Assembly (NCBI RefSeq): GCF_946480305.1
Contig: NZ_CAMLJQ010000039.1
Coordinates: 1 to 39,350 of the forward strand
Reading direction: 5' to 3'
DNA length: 39,350 nt
Source of the DNA: an uncultured Caldimonas sp.
Lineage (GTDB): Bacteria; Pseudomonadota; Gammaproteobacteria; Burkholderiales; Burkholderiaceae
Part shown: positions 25,736 through 33,439 of the stretch, piece by piece
Numbering within the stretch: position 1 is the first letter of the stretch
Layout of the letters: every line of letters begins with the position of its first letter
Translations under genes and position numbers: made by a program
Notes under the pieces: generated by a model
The model's input: only the letters and a program-made list of their open reading frames with translations
The model's database searches: none
Told to the model about the DNA's origin: nothing

Positions 25736-26680
25736 TTACCGCGCCTTTGCAACACGGCCGGCGCCCGGCTCCCATGCGGCACCGGGTTGCAACGCGAGCG
25801 GCGGCAACGATAGCGCCGTGCGCAGGGCGGCTGCGTCGTACGGCGCATGCACCTTGATGTCGTTGTCGAAATAGCAGTAGATGTCCCGCGAGGCGCGCTG
25901 CGGCGGGCGTGCGGCCGGCGCGGCCAGATGCGGGTCGTCGGGCTGCAAGCCCTGGTGCCAGCGGTCGATGCGTGCGGCCCAGCGCTGCAATGCGGCCGCC
26001 GAATAGCCGCTGGCGTAGAGCTCCTTGTCGCCGTGCAGCCGCAGGTACAGGAAATCGCTGGTCACGTCCTCCAGGTACGGCCACTTGCCGGCCGTGTCGG
26101 CCACCACCAGGGAGATGCCGTGCCTGCGCAGCAATTCCACGAAAGCCGGCTGTGCGAAGCTTTCGTGCCGCACCTCCACCGCGTGGCGCAACGGCCGTGG
26201 CTTGTCGATCGCCAGGCTGGCGCGCCCCTTCAGCCGCCCGTCGCGCCGGCGTGCCAATGAAAGCGCCTGTTCGGTGTCCTTCGGCAACAGCGAGAAGAAC
26301 GCGTCGAACACCGCCTCGTCGAAGCGCAGGCTGGGCGGTACCTGCCACAGCAAGGGGCCGAATTTCTCGCGCAGCCTGAACACCCCGGACGCGAAGAAGT
26401 TCGCGAGCGGCTGCTGCACCTCGCCGGGCCGCAGTCTCAACACATGGGTGAGGAAGCGCGGTCCCTTCACCGCGAAGACGAATCCCGGCGGCGTCTCCTC
26501 GTGCCATTGCTCGAAGTGCTCGGGTCGCTGCAGCGAGTAGAAGGTGCCGTTGATCTCGATGCTGCCGGTGGCGCGCGAAGCGTAGGCGAGCTCGAGCCGC
26601 TGCGGCAGACCTTTCGGGTAGAACACGCCGCGCCATGGCGCGTAACGCCAGCCAGAGATGCCGATGTAAATGTTGCCCAT
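25736..26680 (-). CDS. DUF72 family protein (YecE-like)
   Basis: Predicted TIM-barrel protein of 314 residues. The family hallmarks are the N-terminal YIGISGWRYAPWRGVFYP, then IEINGTFYSL, FVFAVKGPRFLTH, the VEVRHESF segment and YLRLHGDKELYASGY. DUF72 proteins are widespread, structurally akin to xylose isomerase-like barrels, and have no agreed reaction. The C-terminal DIYCYFDNDIKVHAPYDA is also typical. It is divergent from the small unknown gene at 26821. Confidence 0.88.
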   Translation of the reverse strand: MGNIYIGISGWRYAPWRGVFYPKGLPQRLELAYASRATGSIEINGTFYSLQRPEHFEQWHEETPPGFVFAVKGPRFLTHVLRLRPGEVQQPLANFFASGVFRLREKFGPLLWQVPPSLRFDEAVFDAFFSLLPKDTEQALSLARRRDGRLKGRASLAIDKPRPLRHAVEVRHESFAQPAFVELLRRHGISLVVADTAGKWPYLEDVTSDFLYLRLHGDKELYASGYSAAALQRWAARIDRWHQGLQPDDPHLAAPAARPPQRASRDIYCYFDNDIKVHAPYDAAALRTALSLPPLALQPGAAWEPGAGRVAKAR

Positions 26681-26820
26681 CTGGCGGCAGAAGGTGCAAG
26701 CGGCGTGCGCGGCGCGCCCGCTTCACCGAAGTGCGCCCCGTGGAGGGCGTTGTTCCGGCGATCGGCGGTGCCAGCCTCTTCCTAGACTGGCGCGTCACAC
26801 TCTATTACTGCGCTGGAGCC

Positions 26821-27306
26821 ATGAAGCACACCCCCACAGCCGAACTCACGGTCGACTGGGAATCCGGCGAAGGCCGCCTCGAACTGGGCAGCGCGCTGGC
26901 GCAGGCCCACCCCCGCCTGCGCCGCGACGTGCTGCTCGACTGGAAGGACCAGATCGAAGCCCTGCTCGCCGAAGCCGAGTCCGCGCTGCAGCCCGACCAG
27001 CACGACGTGGAACTGACGCAGCAACGGCTGCGCAACCAGCGCCGGCGCGCCGTGTGCGAAAAGATCGAAGGCCAGACGATCCGGCTGGCCGAACCACTGG
27101 TGAACGGCGACGTGCTGCTGCATCTGGCCGACGGGCACGTGGTGGTGATCTACGCGTACGACGAAGACGTGAAGCTGGAGACGGTGGACGCCCACCGCGC
27201 CCGCGCGCACGCTGCGAAAGCCGGCACCGGCGACTACTACCTGCGCGAAGACCTGCCCGAGCCGCCGGCTGCCGAGCCCTCCGCGCCCCCTTCGCTCGCC
27301 AACTGA
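26821..27306 (+). CDS. Conserved-looking hypothetical protein
   Basis: Unrecognised 161-residue cytoplasmic protein without signal peptide or membrane helix. It is strongly charged: an acidic/basic helical N-terminal half (including QAHPRLRRDVLLDWKDQIEALLAEAESAL), a beta-rich centre, IRLAEPLVNGDVLLHLADGHVVVIYAYDED, and a Pro/Ala-rich tail. Codon use and GC skew by codon position fit its neighbours, so it is very likely a true gene. It may be cotranscribed with the small helical protein 70 bases downstream. Confidence 0.65.
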   Translation: MKHTPTAELTVDWESGEGRLELGSALAQAHPRLRRDVLLDWKDQIEALLAEAESALQPDQHDVELTQQRLRNQRRRAVCEKIEGQTIRLAEPLVNGDVLLHLADGHVVVIYAYDEDVKLETVDAHRARAHAAKAGTGDYYLREDLPEPPAAEPSAPPSLAN

Positions 27307-27376
27307 AAGCCGGCGGGCACGGCGTTTGCCGAAGCTTCGTCGCGCCTCAATCGCGCGAAGAAGACAGGAGCCGGAC

Positions 27377-27703
27377 GTGGATGCAGAGCAAGTGATGGAG
27401 CGTTTCTCCCGCATCGAGCGTTACCTTGATCGGGCCACGATGGCCGGGCGCAGCGCGCAGAGCGTGCCGCCGGCCATCCGCGCCTGCCTGCAGGAGCTCG
27501 AACAGCGCTCGGACGAATTGAAGCATCGCGTGTCGCCGACCGACAACGCCGCCGAACTCGCACAGTGGGTCGAAGCGCTGAAGCAGCTCGGCGACCGCGC
27601 GGCCGAAGCGAGCGAAGCCGCCACCGACCTCGACCGCGACCTGCGCAACGCCATCGAAGTGGCGCAAAACGAGATTGCGCACCTGCGCCGGCAGCTGCAC
27701 TGA
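27377..27703 (+). CDS. Small helical hypothetical protein
   Basis: Unrecognised protein of about 108 residues, almost wholly alpha-helical, with coiled-coil-like stretches (MERFSRIERYLDRATMAG, and DRDLRNAIEVAQNEIAHLRRQL at the end). No signal peptide. GTG at 27377 is chosen because GGAG lies seven bases upstream; an ATG at 27395 is the alternative. It ends 20 bases from the convergent gene at 27724. Confidence 0.55.
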   Translation: MDAEQVMERFSRIERYLDRATMAGRSAQSVPPAIRACLQELEQRSDELKHRVSPTDNAAELAQWVEALKQLGDRAAEASEAATDLDRDLRNAIEVAQNEIAHLRRQLH

Positions 27704-27723
27704 GCCACGTCGGCGAGCCGGGT

Positions 27724-28230
27724 TCAACCAGCCGCCCGATCCTCGTGCAGCTTGCCGATCTGCGCGAGTCGTTCGCGCAGATCGGCGAGCGACTGCTGCG
27801 CTGCCCGGTCGCCTTCCACGGCGTCGAAGCGGCTCAGCACGAGCCGCCAGCCCTGTCGCCGCCACCAGCCGGCACGGCGTTCGATGGCAAGCGTGTAGAA
27901 CAGACTTTCGCAGTAATGGAGCCGCAGGGCGTCGGGCGAGACCGGCCAATGCGCGTTCAGCAGAAAGGTGTCGTACGGCACCATCAACCGGGCTCGCGCG
28001 AGCACTGAAAAATTCGGGGCGAGCAGCACGAAGTCGTTCGATTCCTCGAACATGCAGTCGTACGACGTGATCAGCAGGTAGCCCGCATCGACCCGGTATT
28101 GCGCCTCGACCACGTAGCCCGGCACATCGGCCCCGGTGTCGGCGCCCTCGAGGAACAGCCGCGACGTGAGCGGCCAGCGCTCATAGGGGCCTTCGTGCCT
28201 GGCCAGCGTGAACCCGGTCAGTGCTTCCAT
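27724..28230 (-). CDS. Hypothetical protein downstream of GNAT
   Basis: Unrecognised 168-residue soluble protein with aromatic-rich strands, including YVVEAQYRVDAGYLLITSYD and FVLLAPNFSVLARARLMVPYD. The middle looks like a beta-sheet domain and the C-terminal 40 residues like a helix. It starts six bases after the GNAT stop, so it belongs to the DUF1444-GNAT operon and is probably translationally coupled. No function can be proposed. Confidence 0.65.
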   Translation of the reverse strand: MEALTGFTLARHEGPYERWPLTSRLFLEGADTGADVPGYVVEAQYRVDAGYLLITSYDCMFEESNDFVLLAPNFSVLARARLMVPYDTFLLNAHWPVSPDALRLHYCESLFYTLAIERRAGWWRRQGWRLVLSRFDAVEGDRAAQQSLADLRERLAQIGKLHEDRAAG

Positions 28231-28236
28231 CCCGGC

Positions 28237-28758
28237 TCACCGTGCACGCCGTGCGCCGTCCGCGAGGATCGCCCAACGCTCGTGGTCACGCCACCGCCCG
28301 TTGATCTTGAGGTAGCGCGGCGAATAGCCCTCTTTCGAGAAACCGCAGGACGCGGCCAGGGCAAGGGATGCAACGTTCTCCGGCTGGATGTTCGCCTCCA
28401 GCCGGTGCAGCTTCAAGGTGTTGAACGCATGTCGCACCACGGCGCAGAGCCCGGCGCGCATGAGCCCCTGCCGCTCCTGCCCCGCAAAGGCGTAGTAGCC
28501 CACGTACCCGCTGCGAAAGAACCCGAGCACCACGTTGCTGACGTTCACCACGCCGGCCAGGGCGCCCGTGTCTCTTCGACACACGAGGAACGCATGGTGC
28601 CCGGGCTGAGACATGCGCTCCAGGTACGCCCGGAACTCGCCGCGCGACGCGGGCGCGCTGACCCAGCGGCCATGCAACGCACCGCTGGCGCGCGCCGCAT
28701 CGAGAAAGGCCGGCTCGTCGCCCAGCACGGGCGGCCGGATGATCACCGGTGACCTCAC
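28237..28758 (-). CDS. GNAT N-acetyltransferase, RimJ/RimL-like
   Basis: Acetyl-CoA-dependent acetyltransferase of 173 residues in the RimJ/RimL-like subgroup. Visible features are the N-terminal VIIRPPVLGDEPAFLDA, the central strand AGVVNVSNVVLGFFRSGYVGYY, the acetyl-CoA loop in AGQERQGLMRAGL, and the C-terminal LHRLEANIQPENVASLALAA plus CGFSKEGYSPRYLKINGRWRD. RimJ-type members often acetylate protein N-termini or small amines; the target is unknown. It starts with GTG overlapping the DUF1444 stop by four bases (GTGA), which shows tight coupling. Confidence 0.88.
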   Translation of the reverse strand: MRSPVIIRPPVLGDEPAFLDAARASGALHGRWVSAPASRGEFRAYLERMSQPGHHAFLVCRRDTGALAGVVNVSNVVLGFFRSGYVGYYAFAGQERQGLMRAGLCAVVRHAFNTLKLHRLEANIQPENVASLALAASCGFSKEGYSPRYLKINGRWRDHERWAILADGARRAR

Positions 28759-29987
28759 GGCGTGGCCGCCACTTCCTGCGCCTGTTCGCCCAGCCGGGCC
28801 AGCAAGGTGCGTTCAGGGTAGCTGCGCACGCGGTAGCGCACCGGCTCGTGCTCGGTGCGCTCCATGAGCCCCGAGAAGTGCTCCTGGACGGTCGCCCACG
28901 GCAGGAACACGTGCCTGGACTCCTCACCCTCGCGGTGCGTGAAGACGACGGCATCGGCACGCGGCAGCAAGGCGTCCACGCCGTCGCTCCACACCACATA
29001 GCTGGATAGGCGGCCGCCCTCCTTTTGCATCAGCTGGCAGGTGGCGACGAACACGTCCTCGTTGCGCGCGGCGAGGATGTCTTCGAGCAATTGTTTCTGG
29101 CTGGCGTAGGCGTCGGCTTCGCCGTGCAGGTCGAGCGCGCGCAGCACGTCTTGCGCACTGGGGGGCGGGTCGATCTCGCTCCAGGTCGTGCCTTCCAGGC
29201 GCAGCAGCCGGAACGACAGCCACCGATTGTTCTCCGAGGCCATCGCGTTGGTGACGTTGGCCATCAGCGCGATGCCTGCCTCGTTGTTGGCCGACGTGAC
29301 GAGCAGCGTGTTGCGAAACGGCACCATGACGACCGGGTTGGACACCCCCAGCCGGTGGATCAGGTCCGGCAGCAGGATGCGCGAGCTTTCGTAGGAGTCA
29401 CCCCACTGGCCCGACCACACGCCATGGGCGAGCTGGTCCCAGCCGCCGTGCTCCGGCAGGCCGCGCAGGTTGTCGAGCGCATCGTCCAGCGCCTGCTCGA
29501 ACGACACGCCCCACTTGTTGAGATGGTCCTCGTTCACATAGGCCATCGAGTTGGGCAGGTCGGCCACCAGTGCGACGACCAGGTCGGCCACGAGCGGCCG
29601 CGACGCGAGGCGCAGGCCGTTACCCCGGGGTTCGGCCTTCAGCGAGGTCAGCCGGGCGATGTCGATGTTGGCGGCGCCGCGCACCACCGGCATCAGCTTG
29701 GCGCGGGCATCTTCATAGCGATCAGGCACCGCTTCGTCGCCGGGCGTGAGGCCGGACATGAACCGCTCGACCAGCGCGGCCCGGTCGCGGCGGCGCGTGC
29801 GCTGGTAGTCGTGCAGCAGGTTGCCGAGAAAGATCTGGTGCGGCGAATCCCCCTGGTAGGCCACGATCTCGCTGCGCTCGCGGTGGAACTGCACCCGCTC
29901 GAACCCGTGGGCGCGCAGCCACCTGGTGGCCTCCCGTGCCACGTCTTCCAGCCTGGGCTGGCCGAACCACCGGTCGAAAAACCCCAT
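28755..29987 (-). CDS. DUF1444 (YtpQ-like) family protein
   Basis: Soluble 410-residue protein. The central part resembles the YtpQ/UPF0354 family: AKLMPVVRGAAN, LVADLPNSMAYVNEDHL, then WGDSYESSRILLPDLI and VVMVPFRNTLLVTSANNEAG match the order of blocks in Bacillus YtpQ. The family function is unknown. The last 130 residues extend beyond typical YtpQ length and look like a second small domain. The ATG giving MGFFDRWFGQ has GGAGGTGAGG just upstream, a very good ribosome site. It leads an operon with a GNAT enzyme and an unknown protein. It is divergent from dinB. Confidence 0.7.
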   Translation of the reverse strand: MGFFDRWFGQPRLEDVAREATRWLRAHGFERVQFHRERSEIVAYQGDSPHQIFLGNLLHDYQRTRRRDRAALVERFMSGLTPGDEAVPDRYEDARAKLMPVVRGAANIDIARLTSLKAEPRGNGLRLASRPLVADLVVALVADLPNSMAYVNEDHLNKWGVSFEQALDDALDNLRGLPEHGGWDQLAHGVWSGQWGDSYESSRILLPDLIHRLGVSNPVVMVPFRNTLLVTSANNEAGIALMANVTNAMASENNRWLSFRLLRLEGTTWSEIDPPPSAQDVLRALDLHGEADAYASQKQLLEDILAARNEDVFVATCQLMQKEGGRLSSYVVWSDGVDALLPRADAVVFTHREGEESRHVFLPWATVQEHFSGLMERTEHEPVRYRVRSYPERTLLARLGEQAQEVAATP

Positions 29988-30127
29988 CGCCTCACCTCCG
30001 CTCTGTTGTCTGCCTGAATTCGTGTGGCAGCTATTGTGAGCCTGTTGCATGCGCCGCGGCCAGCGCCGACGGCGGCTCTCCGCTACGCTTACGGCCTTGC
30101 CCACCCGGCCTTCGTCGTACCGGCCCC

Positions 30128-31330
30128 ATGCCCCGCCTCATTGCCCACCTCGACATGGACGCGTTCTATGCGTCGGTCGAGCTGCTGCGCTACCCCGAGC
30201 TGAAAGGCCGGCCGGTGGTGATCGGCGGCGGGCGGCGCCATCAACCCACACTGCAGGAAGACGGCACTCGCAGGTTCGCAACGCTGCGCCACTACGTCGG
30301 CCGCGGCGTCATCACGACTGCCACGTACGAAGCACGCGCGCTCGGCGTGCATTCGGGCATGGGCCTGATGAAAGCCGCCGCGCTGGCGCCGGACGCCGTG
30401 CTGCTGCCGACCGACTTCGACGAATACCGCCGGTACTCGCGGCTCTTCAAGGCGGCAGTGGCCGAAGTGGCGCCGCTCATCGAAGACCGCGGCATCGACG
30501 AGATCTACATCGACCTCACCGACGTGCCCGGCGCGCAGGAGCCGCTGGGGCACGACCCGATGGGGGGCGTGCGGGCCATCGCGCAGGCGATCAAGGACAA
30601 CGTGCGCCGCGCGACCGGCCTGAGCTGCTCGATCGGCGTCACGCCGAACAAGCTGTTGTCCAAGCTGTGCTCGGACCTGGAAAAGCCCGACGGCCTGACG
30701 CTGCTGGCCGAAGCCGACCTGCAGGCGCGCATCTGGCCGCTGCCGGCCAAACGCATCAACGGCATCGGCCCGAAAGCCAACGCCAAGCTGGAGTTCTTCG
30801 GTATCCGCACGATCGGGGAGCTGGCGGCGGCCGACCCGCAGTGGCTGATCGCGCAGTTCGGCGAAAGCTACGGCGCCTGGTTGCATGCTGCCGCCCACGG
30901 GCGCGACAGCCGGCCGGTGGTGACCTACAGCGAGCCCAAGTCGCTCAGCCGCGAAACGACCTTCGAACGCGACCTGCACGCCCGCGGCGACCGCGAGCAA
31001 CTGAGCGGCATCTTCACGCGCTTGTGCGAGCAGGTGGCCGCCGACCTGTTGCGCAAGGGTTACGTCGGCAAGACGATCGGCCTGAAGCTGCGCTACGACA
31101 ACTTCAAGACAGTGACCCGCGACCACACCCTGCCGCACCACACGGCCGACGCCAAGGAGATCCGCCAGGCGGCCGGCCAGTGCCTGAAGCGCGTGCCGCT
31201 GGAACGCCGCATCCGGCTGCTCGGCGTGCGCGTCGGCAGCCTGTGCAAGGCCTCCGAGGCACCGCCCCCCAGCGCGGCCCGCGTCGCGGCGCGCGAGCAA
31301 GAAGCGCCCTACACGCTGCCGCTGTTCTGA
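30128..31330 (+). CDS. dinB: DNA polymerase IV (Y-family)
   Basis: Error-prone translesion polymerase of 400 residues. Catalytic acids are in HLDMDAFYASVE (steric gate F13) and in RGIDEIYIDLTD. The little-finger domain follows LSRETTFERDL. The C-terminal TLPLF resembles a beta-clamp-binding motif. Between VVIGGG and GVITTATYEAR there is an insertion of about 22 residues (HQPTLQEDGTRRFATLRHYV) absent from Escherichia coli Pol IV, which I recall as common in Burkholderiales. No LexA box (CTGT-N8-ACAG) is seen in the 140-base divergent region, so SOS control is not supported. Confidence 0.93.
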   Translation: MPRLIAHLDMDAFYASVELLRYPELKGRPVVIGGGRRHQPTLQEDGTRRFATLRHYVGRGVITTATYEARALGVHSGMGLMKAAALAPDAVLLPTDFDEYRRYSRLFKAAVAEVAPLIEDRGIDEIYIDLTDVPGAQEPLGHDPMGGVRAIAQAIKDNVRRATGLSCSIGVTPNKLLSKLCSDLEKPDGLTLLAEADLQARIWPLPAKRINGIGPKANAKLEFFGIRTIGELAAADPQWLIAQFGESYGAWLHAAAHGRDSRPVVTYSEPKSLSRETTFERDLHARGDREQLSGIFTRLCEQVAADLLRKGYVGKTIGLKLRYDNFKTVTRDHTLPHHTADAKEIRQAAGQCLKRVPLERRIRLLGVRVGSLCKASEAPPPSAARVAAREQEAPYTLPLF

Positions 31331-31366
31331 GCGGCGGCCGGCTTGCGCGGCGTTGGCGCCGTTTTT

Positions 31367-31382
31367 CGTGACGCACCTCACA
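31367..31382. promoter_or_regulatory. CRP-type palindrome upstream of the DUF3034 gene
   Basis: CGTGACGCACCTCACA contains GTGA-N6-TCAC, the core of the CRP consensus TGTGA-N6-TCACA, about 95 bases before the DUF3034 start. It matches 9 of 10 consensus half-site bases. I see no convincing -10 at -41.5 or -61.5 spacing, so promoter geometry is not confirmed. The window also encodes a class III cyclase, but a link is speculation. Confidence 0.4.
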
Positions 31383-31468
31383 CTGGCGCAAGCGCGTCGC
31401 ACAAGCCTGCATCCAGGGCGCCGAAAGCTGCGTATCTCCCTCCGTTACCTTGCTCAGGAGATTCGTGC

Positions 31469-32353
31469 ATGCCTTGCTCTCCCCCCTTCCGTACCGCCTT
31501 CGCCGCCAGCCTGGTGGCGGCGCTCGCCGCCTTCGCCCCGGCCGTCCAGGCTGGGAACGGCAAGCTGCTGTTGACAGGCGGTGTCAGCAGCCTCGACGGT
31601 GCCGCCGGCGGCGGCCTGACGCCTTGGGCGCTCACCGGCACCTATGCCACCGCCGGCCAATGGGGCGCGAGCGCCCATGTCTCTCGCGCAACGACGCAGA
31701 AGTACGGGCTCTCCAGCCATGGCGTCGCGTTCGCGTGGGACGACCGTCTGGAACTGTCGTACGCCCGGCAGGACTTCGATGCGGACGTGGTCGTCCCGGA
31801 CACGACACTGAAGCTGGACATCTTCGGCGCCAAGCTGCGAGTGGCTGGGGATGCGGTGCTCGACAGCGACCGCTGGATGCCGCAGGTGAGCCTTGGCGTG
31901 CTGCACAAGCGGCTCAAGCCAGGCAGCGTGATCGGCGGCGTGCTGGATGCCGTCGGGGCGGACCGTAGCGGCACCGATGTCTACGTGAGCGCCACCAAGC
32001 TCTTCCTGGCGCAGGGCGTGCTCGTCAACGGCACGCTGCGCGCTACCCGGGCCAACCAGAACGGCCTGCTCGGCTTCGGCAGCGACGAACACGGCGGCTA
32101 CCAGGTCAAGCCGGAAGTCTCCGTCGCATGGCTGCTGAGCCGCACGGTCGCTATCGGCGCCGAATACCGTGCCAAGCCCGACAACCTGGCCTTCGCCGGC
32201 GCGGCCTTCCGGGAGGATGCCTGGAAGGACCTGTTCGTCGCCTGGGCCCCCAGCAAGCACTTGTCGGTGACGCTCGCCTACGTCGAACTCGGCAACATCG
32301 TCGGCCACAAGCGCCAGAGCGGCGCCTACGGCTCCGTGCAGGTCGCCTTTTGA
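31469..32353 (+). CDS. DUF3034 family outer-membrane-type protein
   Basis: Exported 294-residue protein with a classical signal peptide cut after AVQA. The mature part alternates short strands and turns (TPWALTGTYA, VSVAWLLSRTVAIGAEYRAKP, HLSVTLAYVELGNI) and ends in VQVAF with a terminal phenylalanine, as outer-membrane beta-barrels do. It matches my memory of DUF3034, a proteobacterial family of unknown function. AGGAG precedes the ATG. The next gene, a secreted globin, begins 14 bases after the stop, so the two are probably one operon with the cupredoxin-like gene. Confidence 0.75.
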   Translation: MPCSPPFRTAFAASLVAALAAFAPAVQAGNGKLLLTGGVSSLDGAAGGGLTPWALTGTYATAGQWGASAHVSRATTQKYGLSSHGVAFAWDDRLELSYARQDFDADVVVPDTTLKLDIFGAKLRVAGDAVLDSDRWMPQVSLGVLHKRLKPGSVIGGVLDAVGADRSGTDVYVSATKLFLAQGVLVNGTLRATRANQNGLLGFGSDEHGGYQVKPEVSVAWLLSRTVAIGAEYRAKPDNLAFAGAAFREDAWKDLFVAWAPSKHLSVTLAYVELGNIVGHKRQSGAYGSVQVAF

Positions 32354-32367
32354 ACGGAGAACCCATC

Positions 32368-32799
32368 ATGAAACGCCACCTGATCGCCTGCGCGCTCGCC
32401 GTCGCAAGCGCCTTCGCTGCCGCGCAGACGTCACAGCCGGACGACACCCTCTACCGCGCACTCGGTGAAAAACCCGGCCTCACCCGGCTGATGGACGACT
32501 TCGTACCGCGCCTGTTCACCGACCCGCGCATGCAGCCTTTTTTCGAGGGCGTGAAGCAGGAGCAGCTCAAGCAGCAGTTGATCGATCAGCTGTGCCAGGT
32601 GTCGGGCGGCCCCTGCGTCTACAAGGGCGCAGACATGCGCAGCGCGCACGGCAACATGGAAATCACCAAGGCCGACTTCAATGCCCTGGTCGAAGTGCTG
32701 CAGGAGGCGATGGCCGCGCAGCGCATCGACTTCCGCATCCAGAACCGCCTGCTGGCGAGGCTGGCGCCGATGCACCGTGACATCGTCAACACGCCATGA
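32368..32799 (+). CDS. Secreted group I truncated hemoglobin
   Basis: A 143-residue 2-on-2 globin with an N-terminal signal peptide (cut near AFAAAQ), which would place it in the periplasm, unusual for this family. The fold signature is GLTRLMDDFVPRLFTDPRMQPFF, then YKGADMRSAHGNMEIT with the proximal F8 histidine H94. Aligned by eye with Mycobacterium HbN, the B10 tyrosine is V46 and the E11 glutamine is L71, so the distal pocket looks apolar. Two extra cysteines, C76 and C83, could form a disulfide. GGAG lies before the ATG and the gene overlaps the next by four bases. Role unknown; ligand binding or heme redox chemistry is likely. Confidence 0.85.
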   Translation: MKRHLIACALAVASAFAAAQTSQPDDTLYRALGEKPGLTRLMDDFVPRLFTDPRMQPFFEGVKQEQLKQQLIDQLCQVSGGPCVYKGADMRSAHGNMEITKADFNALVEVLQEAMAAQRIDFRIQNRLLARLAPMHRDIVNTP

Positions 32800-33416
32800 A
32801 GCGCCTCGCCTTCTGCCTGGCTGCAGCACTGGCCTCGGGCGCGCACGCCATGACCGTGCAGCTGACGGTACTGGACAAGAGCGGCATGCCGGCACCGAAC
32901 GTGGCGGTGATCGTCATGCCCGACACCCCCGGCCCCCCGCCGCAGCGCATGCCACAGCGACTGGAAGTGGCGCAGCGGAGCATGCAGTTCGTGCCCTTTC
33001 TGACCGTGGTGGCGCCCGGCAGCATCGTCAGCTTCACGAACCTGGACGGCTTCGACCATCACGTGCGCGGCACGAGCCCGCAGCAATCCTTCGAGATGCG
33101 GCTGGACGCGAAATCGTCTGCGCCGCCGAAGCCGGCGAGCGTGACGCTCACACAGGTGGGCCCGGTGCAGCTCGGTTGTCATCTGCATGCCTCGATGCAG
33201 GGGCACCTCTACGTGAGCGAGTCGCCCTGGTTCGCGAAGACCGGCGCAGACGGCAAGGCCGTCGTCGAAGACATGCCCGATGGTCCGTTCACCGTGAAGC
33301 TCTGGCATCCCGAGCAGTTGCTGGAGCAGCCGCTGATGCGGGCAAGCGGCGAGGCCGCAGTGCCATCGCTCGAAGGCCGGCTCAACTTCACGCCGCGCAA
33401 ACGGCGGCAGCGTTAA
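32796..33416 (+). CDS. Secreted cupredoxin-like protein
   Basis: A 206-residue exported protein (signal peptide ending SGAHA) with a cupredoxin-type fold. Likely type I copper ligands are H88 or H89 in FDHHVRG and C128, H131, M134 in GCHLHASM, a C-x2-H-x2-M loop seen in proteins annotated as methylamine utilisation or plastocyanin-like. A following segment, AKTGADGKAVVEDMPDGPFTVKLWHPE, resembles a carboxypeptidase-regulatory-like beta module. The start codon overlaps the globin stop (ATGA), so the two are co-translated. A role in periplasmic electron transfer with the globin is inferred. No methylamine dehydrogenase genes are nearby. Confidence 0.82.
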   Translation: MKRLAFCLAAALASGAHAMTVQLTVLDKSGMPAPNVAVIVMPDTPGPPPQRMPQRLEVAQRSMQFVPFLTVVAPGSIVSFTNLDGFDHHVRGTSPQQSFEMRLDAKSSAPPKPASVTLTQVGPVQLGCHLHASMQGHLYVSESPWFAKTGADGKAVVEDMPDGPFTVKLWHPEQLLEQPLMRASGEAAVPSLEGRLNFTPRKRRQR

Positions 33417-33439
33417 GGCATTGCGCTAGCATCCGGCGC

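Noticed and set aside
29988..30127. LexA box between DUF1444 and dinB
   Set aside because: The nearest pattern, CTG-N11-CAG, has the wrong spacing; there is no CTGT-N8-ACAG.
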